DNA from: Leptospira koniambonensis
GTDB taxonomy: Bacteria > Spirochaetota > Leptospiria > Leptospirales > Leptospiraceae
Assembly: GCF_004769555.1 (NCBI RefSeq)
Contig: NZ_RQFY01000006.1
Coordinates: 62,001 to 126,000 of the forward strand
DNA: 64,000 nucleotides
Direction: 5' to 3'
The notes beneath the pieces were generated by a model. The model was given only the letters and a program-made list of their open reading frames with translations, made no database searches and was not told the origin of the DNA. This document shows positions 54,931 through 64,000 of the stretch, one piece after another. Numbering within the stretch: position 1 is the stretch's first letter; each line of letters opens with the position of its first letter. Made by a program: the position numbers and the translations under genes.

Positions 54931-56064
54931 TTAGTTTCCTTTTGGCTGTACTAATGGAAGAGAAATTTTAAATCTGGTCCTTCTATCATAAGAACGAACA
55001 GTCAATTCTCCTGAATGTTCTCTTACAATGGAGTGGCAGATAGAAAGTCCGAGACCAGTTCCGATCCCTGACTTATTTTTGGAAAAGAACGGGGAGAAAA
55101 TTTTATCCAGCATATCTTCTGGAATTCCTCCCGCTGTATCTTCCACAAAAATATGCATCATATTACGAGTGCGTCTGACTTCTACTTTGATCTTACCTTC
55201 TCCATAATCGTAAGCTTGTAGAGAGTTTTTGAAAAGATTAATGAATAATCTCTCCATCTTGACCGGATTAAATTGGAAGGTCATACCAGGTTCGCTCAAA
55301 ATTTCCCATTCAGTGTTTTTAGAAAGAACAGGATAAACCCATGTAACTGAGTCTTTAGCCTTCATTATGGTTTCATGAATATCTGCGGTTGTAGTTACTA
55401 ATTTATCAGGTTTAGCAAAACTGATCACATCTAAAACGATCATCGCTGCACGAGTCAGATCTTCTTTGATCATCTCCAATCGTTTCCGAAAAAAAGCAGG
55501 ATCCATACTGGATAAATTATTCATCAAGTTTTGAAGTGTGAGACTCATTCCTGTGAGTGGATTATTCAACTCATGAGCAACACCGGAGATAAAAATACCA
55601 AGAGAAGCAAGGTTACGTATCCTAAGATTCTCTTCTTCTTTTTCTTTGATACGAGTAATATTGCTGATCTTCTCCACTATGGAAACAATACTTCCGTCTT
55701 TACGAATTGGGAAAAAATCTAAGTATAATGTTTCCTTTTGGTCATTCGCAACGTGAAAAATTTCACGTCCAACTTCTCCCTTTCCTTCGAATTGTGCGTC
55801 GAAGTCAGGTTCGTTTTCGTGATGATCCTTCATTGGACAGTAAGGACAAACTGCAGAACGGTTGTACAGAATTTCGTAACATTTTCTGCCGAGGATAGAA
55901 GGGAAGTCAGGCTCACTCGAAAATTCAAGAGTGGCCTTGTTTACACGACGGACCCTGAAGCCCGAGTCTATTAAAACTAGGGGCTCTGTGATTCCGTCCA
56001 GAATTGCTTGGAGTTCCTCCGCTCTTTCGTGGAGGTTTTCCATTAGGGATGACATCCGGATCAA
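54931..56064 (-). CDS. PAS-domain sensor histidine kinase
   Basis: 377 residues from TTG overlapping the upstream stop (TTGA), or from ATG 9 bases later (MSSLMENL). PAS domain (about 15-130) with a Cys-bearing element [21 protein letters not shown]. DHp: [22 protein letters not shown] with the phospho-His. HATPase: [17 protein letters not shown] (N box), [41 protein letters not shown] (G1, F, G2). No transmembrane helices, so a cytoplasmic sensor, perhaps of a redox or metal signal through the PAS cysteines. Confidence 0.88.
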   Translation of the reverse strand: MIRMSSLMENLHERAEELQAILDGITEPLVLIDSGFRVRRVNKATLEFSSEPDFPSILGRKCYEILYNRSAVCPYCPMKDHHENEPDFDAQFEGKGEVGREIFHVANDQKETLYLDFFPIRKDGSIVSIVEKISNITRIKEKEEENLRIRNLASLGIFISGVAHELNNPLTGMSLTLQNLMNNLSSMDPAFFRKRLEMIKEDLTRAAMIVLDVISFAKPDKLVTTTADIHETIMKAKDSVTWVYPVLSKNTEWEILSEPGMTFQFNPVKMERLFINLFKNSLQAYDYGEGKIKVEVRRTRNMMHIFVEDTAGGIPEDMLDKIFSPFFSKNKSGIGTGLGLSICHSIVREHSGELTVRSYDRRTRFKISLPLVQPKGN

Positions 56065-56825
56065 TATTCTAGGGATTCTTTATAACTTTGCAGTAATTTT
56101 TTTTGATTTCTGGAAGAATGTTGAGACTGCATTTCTTGGAGTCTTAGAACGTGAACAAAAAAATCCTCGATCAGTTTTAAGTAAAATTCTTTCTTAAACT
56201 CCGATCTATCCCGGTTTACCCCCTCATCAGGTAGGTAATTCAGAGGATATTCTGCCTCTCTACCGTTCTTATCCGCGTAAATCACCAGATCATCCACATT
56301 ATTATCTAAAGGAGTCGTGTCCGTCATTCGGATCATGATCGTGTCTTCCGCAGAATAATTCGCAGTTTTAATTTCAGAAACCACCTTAGAAAGAGTAGAA
56401 CCGTTAAATTCCAGAAGAATGGACTTTTCTTCCGCTCTCTCTATCCCGCCTGGAGTAGGAGATTGGGTCACGGAAAACTTAGTGATCTTCACACCTTTAC
56501 GGTTTGGATAATTTCCCACCCAAGTTACCAAGGTCCCAATCGGAAGAGCATCCATTCTTTCGAATTTCAAAAGTTCTCTCGCAACACTCAGGCTTTCATA
56601 AGCACGTAAGATACGTTGGTTCAACATTTGGGTAGAAGAAGACGAGGAATTGTTCTGGGATTTTGTCCCATCCTGGTTCTGAGCGTTTAAGGAAACAAAG
56701 GAAAGAAGAAGGAGCAGAACGAAGACGGCCTTACTTGCCGCCTTCGGAGAGGAATAAAAATTAAGGCTTAGGTTGCGCTGGAGCTTCTGTGCTTGGTGCG
56801 GTATTAGGCGCGGATTCTTGGGCAT
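56061..56825 (-). CDS. Exported protein of unknown function
   Basis: About 254 residues from the ATG at 56825, inside secG; no standard start codon occurs between the secG stop and the signal-sequence core, so a 65-base overlap with secG is implied. The signal peptide has a long n-region and a core [17 protein letters not shown] with probable cleavage after NA. The mature part begins with a Gln/Asn/Ser-rich stretch, then a beta domain ([77 protein letters not shown]) and a helical C-terminus. No family recognised. Followed by the histidine kinase, possibly its periplasmic or regulatory neighbour only by operon. Confidence 0.65.
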   Translation of the reverse strand: MPKNPRLIPHQAQKLQRNLSLNFYSSPKAASKAVFVLLLLLSFVSLNAQNQDGTKSQNNSSSSSTQMLNQRILRAYESLSVARELLKFERMDALPIGTLVTWVGNYPNRKGVKITKFSVTQSPTPGGIERAEEKSILLEFNGSTLSKVVSEIKTANYSAEDTIMIRMTDTTPLDNNVDDLVIYADKNGREAEYPLNYLPDEGVNRDRSEFKKEFYLKLIEDFFVHVLRLQEMQSQHSSRNQKKLLQSYKESLEY

Positions 56826-57141
56826 TTGTCCCTCCTTGGTTGCCCTGGGCCTCTTCCGCAATAGGTGGAGGAAGGATCTCAGGCGTTGGAGTGGTATTGT
56901 ATCCGCTAGTCTTCGCAAAAAGGAAAGAAAGAATCAGAGATAGGGCCAAAAAAGTGAGTCCAGCAACTCTGGTTGCTTTAGTCAAAACATCCGCAGTAGA
57001 GGAACCAAAAACAGATTGGCTTGCTCCTCCACCAAGAACTCCACCCATTCCACCTTTGCCTGTTTGGATCATAACAAGAAGGATCAGAAATAGACTGACG
57101 AAAACGAAAAGAACAAGAATGGTTCCGGTGATAAAGCCCAT
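56761..57141 (-). CDS. secG: Protein-export membrane protein SecG
   Basis: Auxiliary subunit of the SecYEG translocon. 126 residues with two membrane helices (about 4-23 and 53-72) and the family loop [33 protein letters not shown], then a Pro/Glu/Ala-rich tail (80-126) longer than in E. coli. Downstream of tpiA, a common tpiA-secG arrangement. Confidence 0.93.
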   Translation of the reverse strand: MGFITGTILVLFVFVSLFLILLVMIQTGKGGMGGVLGGGASQSVFGSSTADVLTKATRVAGLTFLALSLILSFLFAKTSGYNTTPTPEILPPPIAEEAQGNQGGTNAQESAPNTAPSTEAPAQPKP

Positions 57142-57225
57142 GAGTCGAATTCCTAAAGGTAAAAAGGTATGTTTTTTGGCGAAATAATCCGCTTTAAATC
57201 CAAACTACCGCCAAGCCCTAGGCTG

Positions 57226-57258
57226 ACAAGCCGTTTAGTACATTCCTAATCGGCTTGT
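57226..57258 (-). terminator. Hairpin between tpiA and secG
   Basis: ACAAGCCG pairs with CGGCTTGT over a 17-base loop, 18 bases after the tpiA stop. There is no T run, so it may be a partial terminator or an mRNA-processing site. Confidence 0.4.
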
Positions 57259-57275
57259 ATGACGGTAGGAATAAA

Positions 57276-58028
57276 TTAGAATAAAGCTAAGAAGCTTTCC
57301 AGTTTTTGGCTCGCCCCACCTACGAGCCCGCCATCTATATCCGCTTGGGATAGGAGTTCCTTCACATTATCGGCTTTTACTGAACCGCCATAAAGGATAG
57401 GCATAGCGTCTGAGATTGTTTTTCCATTTTGGAATAATCCAGAAATTTCTTTTCTGATAAATGCGTGTGCTTCTTGTGCTTGAGCAGGGGTTGCTACTTT
57501 TCCAGTTCCAATTGCCCAAACTGGTTCGTACGCTACCCAGATACGAGAGAATTGGTCGCTTTCAATAGAACCTAAACCTTCTTGGATCTGTTTTTTCAAG
57601 ACCTCGAAAGTATTGCCCGATTCTCTTTCAGCCAGAGTTTCTCCCACACAATATACAGCAGTAAAACCATGTTTAGTTAGATATGAGATCTTTTGGTTAC
57701 AAAATACACTTGTTTCTCCTAAGAATTGTCTTCTTTCTGAGTGGCCAACAAGAGCAAATTTAATACCTATTTCGGAAAGTTGGTCTGGACCGGTTTCTCC
57801 AGTCATAGCAGTGAGAGGAGCAGGGTAGATGTTCTGAGCTCCGACTGCAATTTTCGAATTTTCTAATATTCGAGCAACCGCAGCCAGATGGATAGAAGAA
57901 GGAAATACAACTGCCTTTTTATTATCAGGAAGAGAAGAAGACTTTTCTTTCAGGCCGCTTGCGAGTGCCAATGCTTCCTTTTCGGAAAGATTCATTTTCC
58001 AGTTACCAGCGATAATTTTTGGGCGCAT
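57276..58028 (-). CDS. tpiA: Triose-phosphate isomerase
   Basis: Interconverts dihydroxyacetone phosphate and glyceraldehyde 3-phosphate. 250 residues: AGNWKMNL with Lys, [11 protein letters not shown] with catalytic His, [13 protein letters not shown] with catalytic Glu, and [11 protein letters not shown] phosphate site. Complete TIM barrel. AAAGGA upstream. Third glycolytic gene after gapA and pgk. Confidence 0.96.
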   Translation of the reverse strand: MRPKIIAGNWKMNLSEKEALALASGLKEKSSSLPDNKKAVVFPSSIHLAAVARILENSKIAVGAQNIYPAPLTAMTGETGPDQLSEIGIKFALVGHSERRQFLGETSVFCNQKISYLTKHGFTAVYCVGETLAERESGNTFEVLKKQIQEGLGSIESDQFSRIWVAYEPVWAIGTGKVATPAQAQEAHAFIRKEISGLFQNGKTISDAMPILYGGSVKADNVKELLSQADIDGGLVGGASQKLESFLALF

Positions 58029-58052
58029 ATATATTTCCTTTTGTTCTTTAGA

Positions 58053-59237
58053 TTATTGATTTAGAAGAGCAACAACTCCGGGGAGTTTTTTACCTTCTAA
58101 AAATTCTAAGGAGGCTCCTCCTCCAGTAGAAACGTGAGTGATCTTATCTTCTACCTTAGCCTTATTGATCGCAGCGATGGAATCTCCTCCACCTACAACA
58201 GTCCTGGCTTTGGACTTGGAAACCGCTTTTGCGATCGCCATAGTTCCAGGTGCAAATTTATCGAATTCGAAAACTCCCATAGGACCGTTCCAAACGATGG
58301 TTGCTGCATTCTTAATTACTTTTTCGTAATTAGAGATTGTTTTAGGACCTATATCCATTCCCATCCAACCGTCCAAAATTCCCATCTTGTCTACGGTTTT
58401 GGTCTTAGCGTTCGCGTCGAATTTATCACCGATCACATGATCCACAGGAAGTTGGAAATCTACACCTGCAACTCCAGCTCTTTCGATCAGTTGGAAAGCT
58501 TCTACTTCGAAATCTCTTTCTACTAATGAATTTCCAACAGGGATCGCTCTGGATTTTAAGAAGGTATAAGCCATTCCTCCACCGATCAAAATATGGTCCA
58601 CTTTTTCGATCAGGTTTTTGATCACACTGATCTTGGAAGAAACCTTGGAACCTCCGATGATCGCAACGAAAGGTTTTGCAGGGCGGGAAAGAAGAGAAGA
58701 AAGTTCGGTGATCTCTTTGTACATCAACAAACCTGCAAAAGAAGGCAGAAGATGTGCAATTCCTTCCGTAGAAGCGTGAGCTCTATGAGCCGCACCGAAT
58801 GCGTCGTTTACATACACATCAGCAAGAGCAGCTAAACTTTTGGAAAAGGCAGCATTATTCTCTTCTTCTTCTTTATGAAAACGTAAATTTTCCAGAACCA
58901 GGATCTCTCCATCTTTGAGTTCTTTGGAAAGTTTTACGGCATTCTCTCCAATTACGTCTTTGGAGAATATTACAGAAGTTTTAACTAAACCTTTAAAAAC
59001 TTCGTAAACAGGTTCCATAGAATATTGAGGATCCGGTTTACCTTTAGGGCGGCCAAGGTGGCTCGCGATAATAACGCGAGCACCTTTTTTTACCAATAAT
59101 TCAATGGTAGGAAGTGTCTTTTCAATTCTAGTCTTGTCGGAAACTTTACCGTTATCCAGAGGGACGTTAAAATCGACCCTCAGAAAAACTCGTTTCCCCT
59201 TGACGTCCTCGTTTTCGAGTCTGGGTAATTGCTGCAT
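58053..59237 (-). CDS. pgk: Phosphoglycerate kinase
   Basis: Transfers phosphate from 1,3-bisphosphoglycerate to ADP. 394 residues. [85 protein letters not shown], and [11 protein letters not shown], with [14 protein letters not shown] near the end. All catalytic residues visible. Only 3 bases after the gapA stop. Confidence 0.97.
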   Translation of the reverse strand: MQQLPRLENEDVKGKRVFLRVDFNVPLDNGKVSDKTRIEKTLPTIELLVKKGARVIIASHLGRPKGKPDPQYSMEPVYEVFKGLVKTSVIFSKDVIGENAVKLSKELKDGEILVLENLRFHKEEEENNAAFSKSLAALADVYVNDAFGAAHRAHASTEGIAHLLPSFAGLLMYKEITELSSLLSRPAKPFVAIIGGSKVSSKISVIKNLIEKVDHILIGGGMAYTFLKSRAIPVGNSLVERDFEVEAFQLIERAGVAGVDFQLPVDHVIGDKFDANAKTKTVDKMGILDGWMGMDIGPKTISNYEKVIKNAATIVWNGPMGVFEFDKFAPGTMAIAKAVSKSKARTVVGGGDSIAAINKAKVEDKITHVSTGGGASLEFLEGKKLPGVVALLNQ

Positions 59238-59240
59238 CGA

Positions 59241-60266
<1,026 letters not shown>

Positions 60267-60315
60267 TTAATGTTATTTGATAAAACAGGAGCCTTTGGCT
60301 CTTCAAATACATGTT

Positions 60316-60324
60316 TTTATAACA
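60316..60324 (-). promoter_or_regulatory. Extended -10 promoter element for gapA
   Basis: On the minus strand TGT-TATAAA fits TGn-TATAAT with one mismatch, within the 137-base gap upstream of gapA. A GAGCC-AAA-GGCTC hairpin lies between it and the start. The -35 is poor. Confidence 0.4.
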
Positions 60325-60385
60325 AAACCATCCTGAAAATCCGTTTTTTTGAAGATTTTGTAACGGATTCTAAGGTGGGAACGGA

Positions 60386-60943
60386 TTAAAGGGCTTTGCC
60401 GATGATCTTTTCGAAAGGAATGGGGCCGAAATCTCTGGAATCCACGCAGTCATCTCGGTTATCACATAGAAGAAAGTAATTTCGATCTTCTATCGTTAGG
60501 TTAGAAAGATTGTCACGAGTAGAATATGTTCCGGAGAATGCGGGTCTTGCGTCCTTGAATTGTAAGGAGAAGTCTGATTTTTCCTGAACCTCGGAGATAC
60601 CGTTTCTATAAAGGACCTTATCTTTGATTGAGATCTGGTCTCCTGATTTTCCCATGATGCGGACGAGAGTTACTTTTCCTTTTTGTGTAGGATGTTCGAC
60701 AAGTACCACATCACCTAAAAATAAAGATGAATCCCGAACAAATCGTGAGATATAAATTCTTTTTCCTTTGGCGAATGCCGGAGACATCTCTTCCGTTTCT
60801 GGGACGAATGGAAATACAAACCAGATCCGAATAGCGGCCGCGAATAAAAATCCCACCACAAGAGATATAGAAATTACCTGAGCGAATTTCTTTCGGTCAA
60901 ATTTTTTTTCCTTCTCTCCGAACTCTTTTTTCAATGAGAACAT
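60386..60943 (-). CDS. Signal peptidase I (S26) homologue lacking catalytic Ser and Lys
   Basis: 185 residues. N-terminal cytoplasmic 18 residues, one membrane helix (about 22-44), then an S26 fold. Box C GKVTLVRIMGKSGDQISIKDKVLYRNG and box E CDNRDDCVDSRDFGPIP are clearly signal-peptidase-like. In box B the family SMxPTL reads EMSPAF: Glu52 replaces the nucleophile Ser. In the KRVIGLPGD segment, VRIMGKSGD has Val94 in place of the general-base Lys. So it is unlikely to cleave signal peptides by the usual Ser/Lys dyad. Divergent from the gamma-carbonic-anhydrase-like gene; a genuine LepB must be elsewhere. Confidence 0.8.
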   Translation of the reverse strand: MFSLKKEFGEKEKKFDRKKFAQVISISLVVGFLFAAAIRIWFVFPFVPETEEMSPAFAKGKRIYISRFVRDSSLFLGDVVLVEHPTQKGKVTLVRIMGKSGDQISIKDKVLYRNGISEVQEKSDFSLQFKDARPAFSGTYSTRDNLSNLTIEDRNYFLLCDNRDDCVDSRDFGPIPFEKIIGKAL

Positions 60944-61044
60944 TATGGGCTAAGGTATGAATACTGCCTAAGAAAGCATCCATATTTTGGACTTGTGCAG
61001 CTTCGGGAATGTTGTAAGATTGAACCGCGATTGAGGGAAAATAT

Positions 61045-61602
61045 ATGCAAGAAGTACATGTGGCTGGAAATATATTAGAATACATGGGCAAACGTCCTAT
61101 CTTCAAAGACGGAGTTTTCTTAGCTCCAGGTTCTTTGGTAGTAGGGGATGTTGTGATTGGAAAAGATTCCTCTATTTGGTTCCAAACATTGATCCGTGGA
61201 GATGTAAATTATATTCGAATTGGAGATAATGTAAATATACAGGATATGACAGTGGTCCATGTTTCCAGAAATACCCATCCGGTGGAGATCGGAGATAATG
61301 TTTCCGTAGGTCATAGAGCCGTTCTTCACGGATGCAAACTTAAAAATAATTCATTCGTAGGAATGGGTGCGATCATTATGGATGGAGTGGAATTAGGAGA
61401 ATACTCCTTCGTGGCTGCAGGCGCAATGATTACCCCTGGTAAGATCATTCCACCTGGAGTGATGGTGATGGGATCTCCTGGAAAGATAGTAAGAGACATT
61501 ACGGAAGAAGAAAGAAACCTGATCGAGAGAACCGCTGCAAATTACGTTAGCTATAAGAACAATTATCTGCAAGATTTCTCTTATAGGATCAGTATAGTTT
61601 AA
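61045..61602 (+). CDS. Gamma-carbonic-anhydrase-like hexapeptide-repeat protein
   Basis: 185 residues, YrdA/PaaY family. Left-handed beta-helix with hexapeptide repeats from [20 protein letters not shown] through [52 protein letters not shown]. Metal-site histidines occur as VVHVSRN, and [11 protein letters not shown] (the H-x4-H pair), and [17 protein letters not shown] supplies the Arg/Asp/Gln set. May hydrate CO2 or serve another acyl-CoA-linked role; many homologues have no measurable activity. Stands alone. Confidence 0.88.
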   Translation: MQEVHVAGNILEYMGKRPIFKDGVFLAPGSLVVGDVVIGKDSSIWFQTLIRGDVNYIRIGDNVNIQDMTVVHVSRNTHPVEIGDNVSVGHRAVLHGCKLKNNSFVGMGAIIMDGVELGEYSFVAAGAMITPGKIIPPGVMVMGSPGKIVRDITEEERNLIERTAANYVSYKNNYLQDFSYRISIV

Positions 61603-61653
61603 TTTTTCAAAATTTTCCTATACGTTTAGGGAATATGCAGAATACTTTACTAT

Positions 61654-62724
61654 GTGGGCGAAACAAAAGTTCCAGGTGTATATTTAAGAGGGACAGGGGT
61701 CATAGGTTGGCCTCTGGCTTCTTTGTTATTATTATTAAAGAATAAATTTGGCAGTTTCCAAGTATTTGTAGAACCGTACAAATTACAAAAATCAGAAATA
61801 CCTCAAATACTTTCCCTGCTCGAAAAAGGTGGGATCATAGTAGACGATGGTTCTAATGGAGTCCGCGACTTTTTTCCGGAATGGATCTCTAAACAGGACG
61901 CATTGTCCGAGTCTTTTGTTGTATGCGATTCTTCTCCGCCCGGGGTTGCAGACAAAAGAAAATCTGAATATTCAGAATCAATTTACGATCAGATCCGGAT
62001 TTTTATCGCCCAAGGAAGTGAACATTCTTTCGGACCTCAGTTTTTGTATCCGGAAAGTTCACCACTCTTAGAAAAAAATCCTCCTAAGTTTATACATGTT
62101 TCCACATGTAATACCCATACGTTAGCCGGAATACTTAGGCCCTTCTACTCAGAAAGACCACAAGAGTTGACCAATATATTAGAAGAGGCTGACTTTTTTG
62201 TGATCCGTAGAGATGCGGATATGGCAAAAAATGACCCTCATGTGACTGGGCCTTTACTTGTTCTTCCTGAATCTGAAACAGGAACCCACCATGGAAGATT
62301 ATTGAACGAAGTATATGCGGATCTTGGGTTTAAGATCAAATTGGGATCTTCTTCCGTAACGATCAATTCACCTTATATGCATTTGATCCGTTTTCATCTC
62401 CGCTTAAAGAGAGAAGTTTCTAAAGAGTGGTTGGTTTCTAAGATCAATAATGATCCATTCTTAAGTATCACTGAACTTGTTTCCACGAACTCAATCTTCT
62501 CCTCCGGAAGAGATCGTGGATTATATGGCAGAATTTTCTCTCATGCTGTATTTCCTCTCTCTGCCTTGGAAGTGAATGGAAAAGAAGTTCGAGGATATGC
62601 TGCCACACCTGGAGATTCGAACGTTCATATTTCAAGTATCTATGCGGTTTATAAAGGATTGGGACTTTCTTTCGGTCCAGAAACGGAAGCCTTTTTAGCC
62701 GGAATTGTCTTGAAAGAAGTTTAG
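61654..62724 (+). CDS. Type II (archaeal-type) GAPDH homologue
   Basis: 356 residues from GTG. Layout follows archaeal GAPDH: N-terminal [13 protein letters not shown] (Rossmann G-x-G-x-x-G), [18 protein letters not shown] (family VvDaTPxGvgxkNkxxY), [14 protein letters not shown] (FqGGEk), catalytic [14 protein letters not shown] with Cys152 in the SCNT context, [12 protein letters not shown] (RRaaDp), [19 protein letters not shown] with His212-His213 like the PSHHGpD element, and [11 protein letters not shown]. The agreement runs along the whole chain. It differs in details around the Cys (NTH in place of NTT). Whether it uses NAD(P) and GAP is unknown. A type I gapA lies 1.4 kb away on the other strand. 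Confidence 0.75.
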   Translation: MGETKVPGVYLRGTGVIGWPLASLLLLLKNKFGSFQVFVEPYKLQKSEIPQILSLLEKGGIIVDDGSNGVRDFFPEWISKQDALSESFVVCDSSPPGVADKRKSEYSESIYDQIRIFIAQGSEHSFGPQFLYPESSPLLEKNPPKFIHVSTCNTHTLAGILRPFYSERPQELTNILEEADFFVIRRDADMAKNDPHVTGPLLVLPESETGTHHGRLLNEVYADLGFKIKLGSSSVTINSPYMHLIRFHLRLKREVSKEWLVSKINNDPFLSITELVSTNSIFSSGRDRGLYGRIFSHAVFPLSALEVNGKEVRGYAATPGDSNVHISSIYAVYKGLGLSFGPETEAFLAGIVLKEV

Positions 62725-62775
62725 ATCTTCTTAGAAATATCCAGACAGTTTTGATCTTTTTTCATTGATCGCATT

Positions 62776-62784
62776 TGATATATT
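62776..62784 (+). promoter_or_regulatory. Possible extended -10 upstream of cysK
   Basis: TGA-TATATT, one mismatch from the extended -10 consensus, 63 bases before the cysK ATG; no matching -35. Confidence 0.35.
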
Positions 62785-62847
62785 GAAAAAGATGTTTAAT
62801 ATATTGACAAGTTCACAAAAATCCAGCTGCAGAGGTAGGAATTCCTA

Positions 62848-63777
<930 letters not shown>

Positions 63778-63803
63778 GATTTAATCAAAGCCTAAGTTTT
63801 GAG

Positions 63804-63833
63804 AATCCCGGCCTAAACCACCGGGATTTTTTA
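63804..63833 (+). terminator. Rho-independent terminator after cysK
   Basis: AATCCCGG, 9-base loop, CCGGGATT, then a T run; 27 bases after the stop. Confidence 0.88.
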
Positions 63834-63839
63834 TTTAAG

Positions 63840-64000
63840 CACGGTTTTTCACGCAAAGCCGCTAGCTAAGGAAAAAAGAGCTTTCTTCTAGTTATAAAAA
63901 AAATCTTCCTATCTTTGTGTCTTCGCGTGCAAGAATTACAATTACTAGCACGGTTGGAACTCCTACGTCACAAAACTCTCTGCAGCTCCGCGACTCTGCG
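63840..64000. repeat. Dispersed intergenic repeat, copy 5 (cut by window edge)
   Basis: Begins after the cysK terminator with TTTTTCACGCAAAGCCGC; contains TCTTTGTGTCTTCGCGTGCAAG, the core GGTTGGAACTCCTACG, ACAAAACTC as in copy 3 (same relative order to the core as there), and CTCCGCGACTCTGCG at the window end. Confidence 0.7.

Noticed and set aside
56789..57187. Plus-strand frame opposite secG
   Set aside because: Mirror of the Gly/Pro-rich secG sequence; the minus frame has clear SecG motifs.

Overview
The window reads as a chromosomal segment of a spirochaete, most probably Leptospira. This is inferred from the mix of an FlgM anti-sigma factor, a FlaA-like flagellar sheath protein, a bactofilin, a Kdo transferase (so an LPS outer membrane), many short-lipobox lipoproteins including an SBBP-repeat one, and frequent TTG and GTG starts. 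Species cannot be assigned. There is no insertion sequence, prophage, rRNA operon or CRISPR array; apart from a VapBC-type toxin-antitoxin pair the region is core chromosome.

Layout. 1-9323: cell envelope and housekeeping genes, mostly on the minus strand (lgt end, M23 endopeptidase, recJ, bactofilin, a degenerate iron-alcohol-dehydrogenase homologue, flgM, rsmI, a Cys-rich lipoprotein), with pcnB and one anchored protein on plus. 9324-18237: a hydrolase and its TetR regulator sharing two palindromic operators, nadE, waaA, a HAD protein, a FlaA-like protein, then yggS-proC and initiator tRNA-fMet. 18436-28168: a GAF-GGDEF protein, a two-lobed aspartic-protease lipoprotein, then mnmA coupled to an ATP-grasp/FMN-oxidase fusion, a PilZ-like protein, an RluA-type synthase and an NhaC-type antiporter.

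28169-33722: a four-gene copper module (a cupredoxin/NosD-like beta-helix/membrane fusion, a small membrane protein sharing the fusion's C-terminal domain, a two-domain multicopper oxidase and a SCO1-type chaperone), followed by an hsp20 pair preceded by two CIRCE elements. 33881-39675: purU, an SLC13 transporter, an SBBP lipoprotein, a CapA-type lipoprotein and vapBC.

39992-53750: a long plus-strand run, rpsF-ssb-rpsR-rplI-dnaB, aspS, phoH-pgpH-ybeY-recO-(small membrane protein)-argS-cinA-(beta-propeller protein), tightly packed and often overlapping by 4-30 bases. 53934-60943: a minus-strand run of gapA-pgk-tpiA, secG, an exported protein and a PAS histidine kinase with a receiver/HATPase partner, headed by a signal-peptidase-like protein lacking its catalytic dyad. 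61045-63777: a gamma-carbonic-anhydrase-like protein, an archaeal-type (type II) GAPDH homologue and cysK.

A dispersed repeat family (inverted CACAGAGnCnC-like ends and a GTAGGAGTTCC core) occupies five intergenic gaps, mostly at gene 3' ends. The most interesting items are the copper module, the ATP-grasp/FMN fusion, two apparent pseudoenzymes (Fe-ADH and signal peptidase homologues), the second GAPDH type, and a PhoH gene whose conserved N-terminus lies upstream of any standard start codon.
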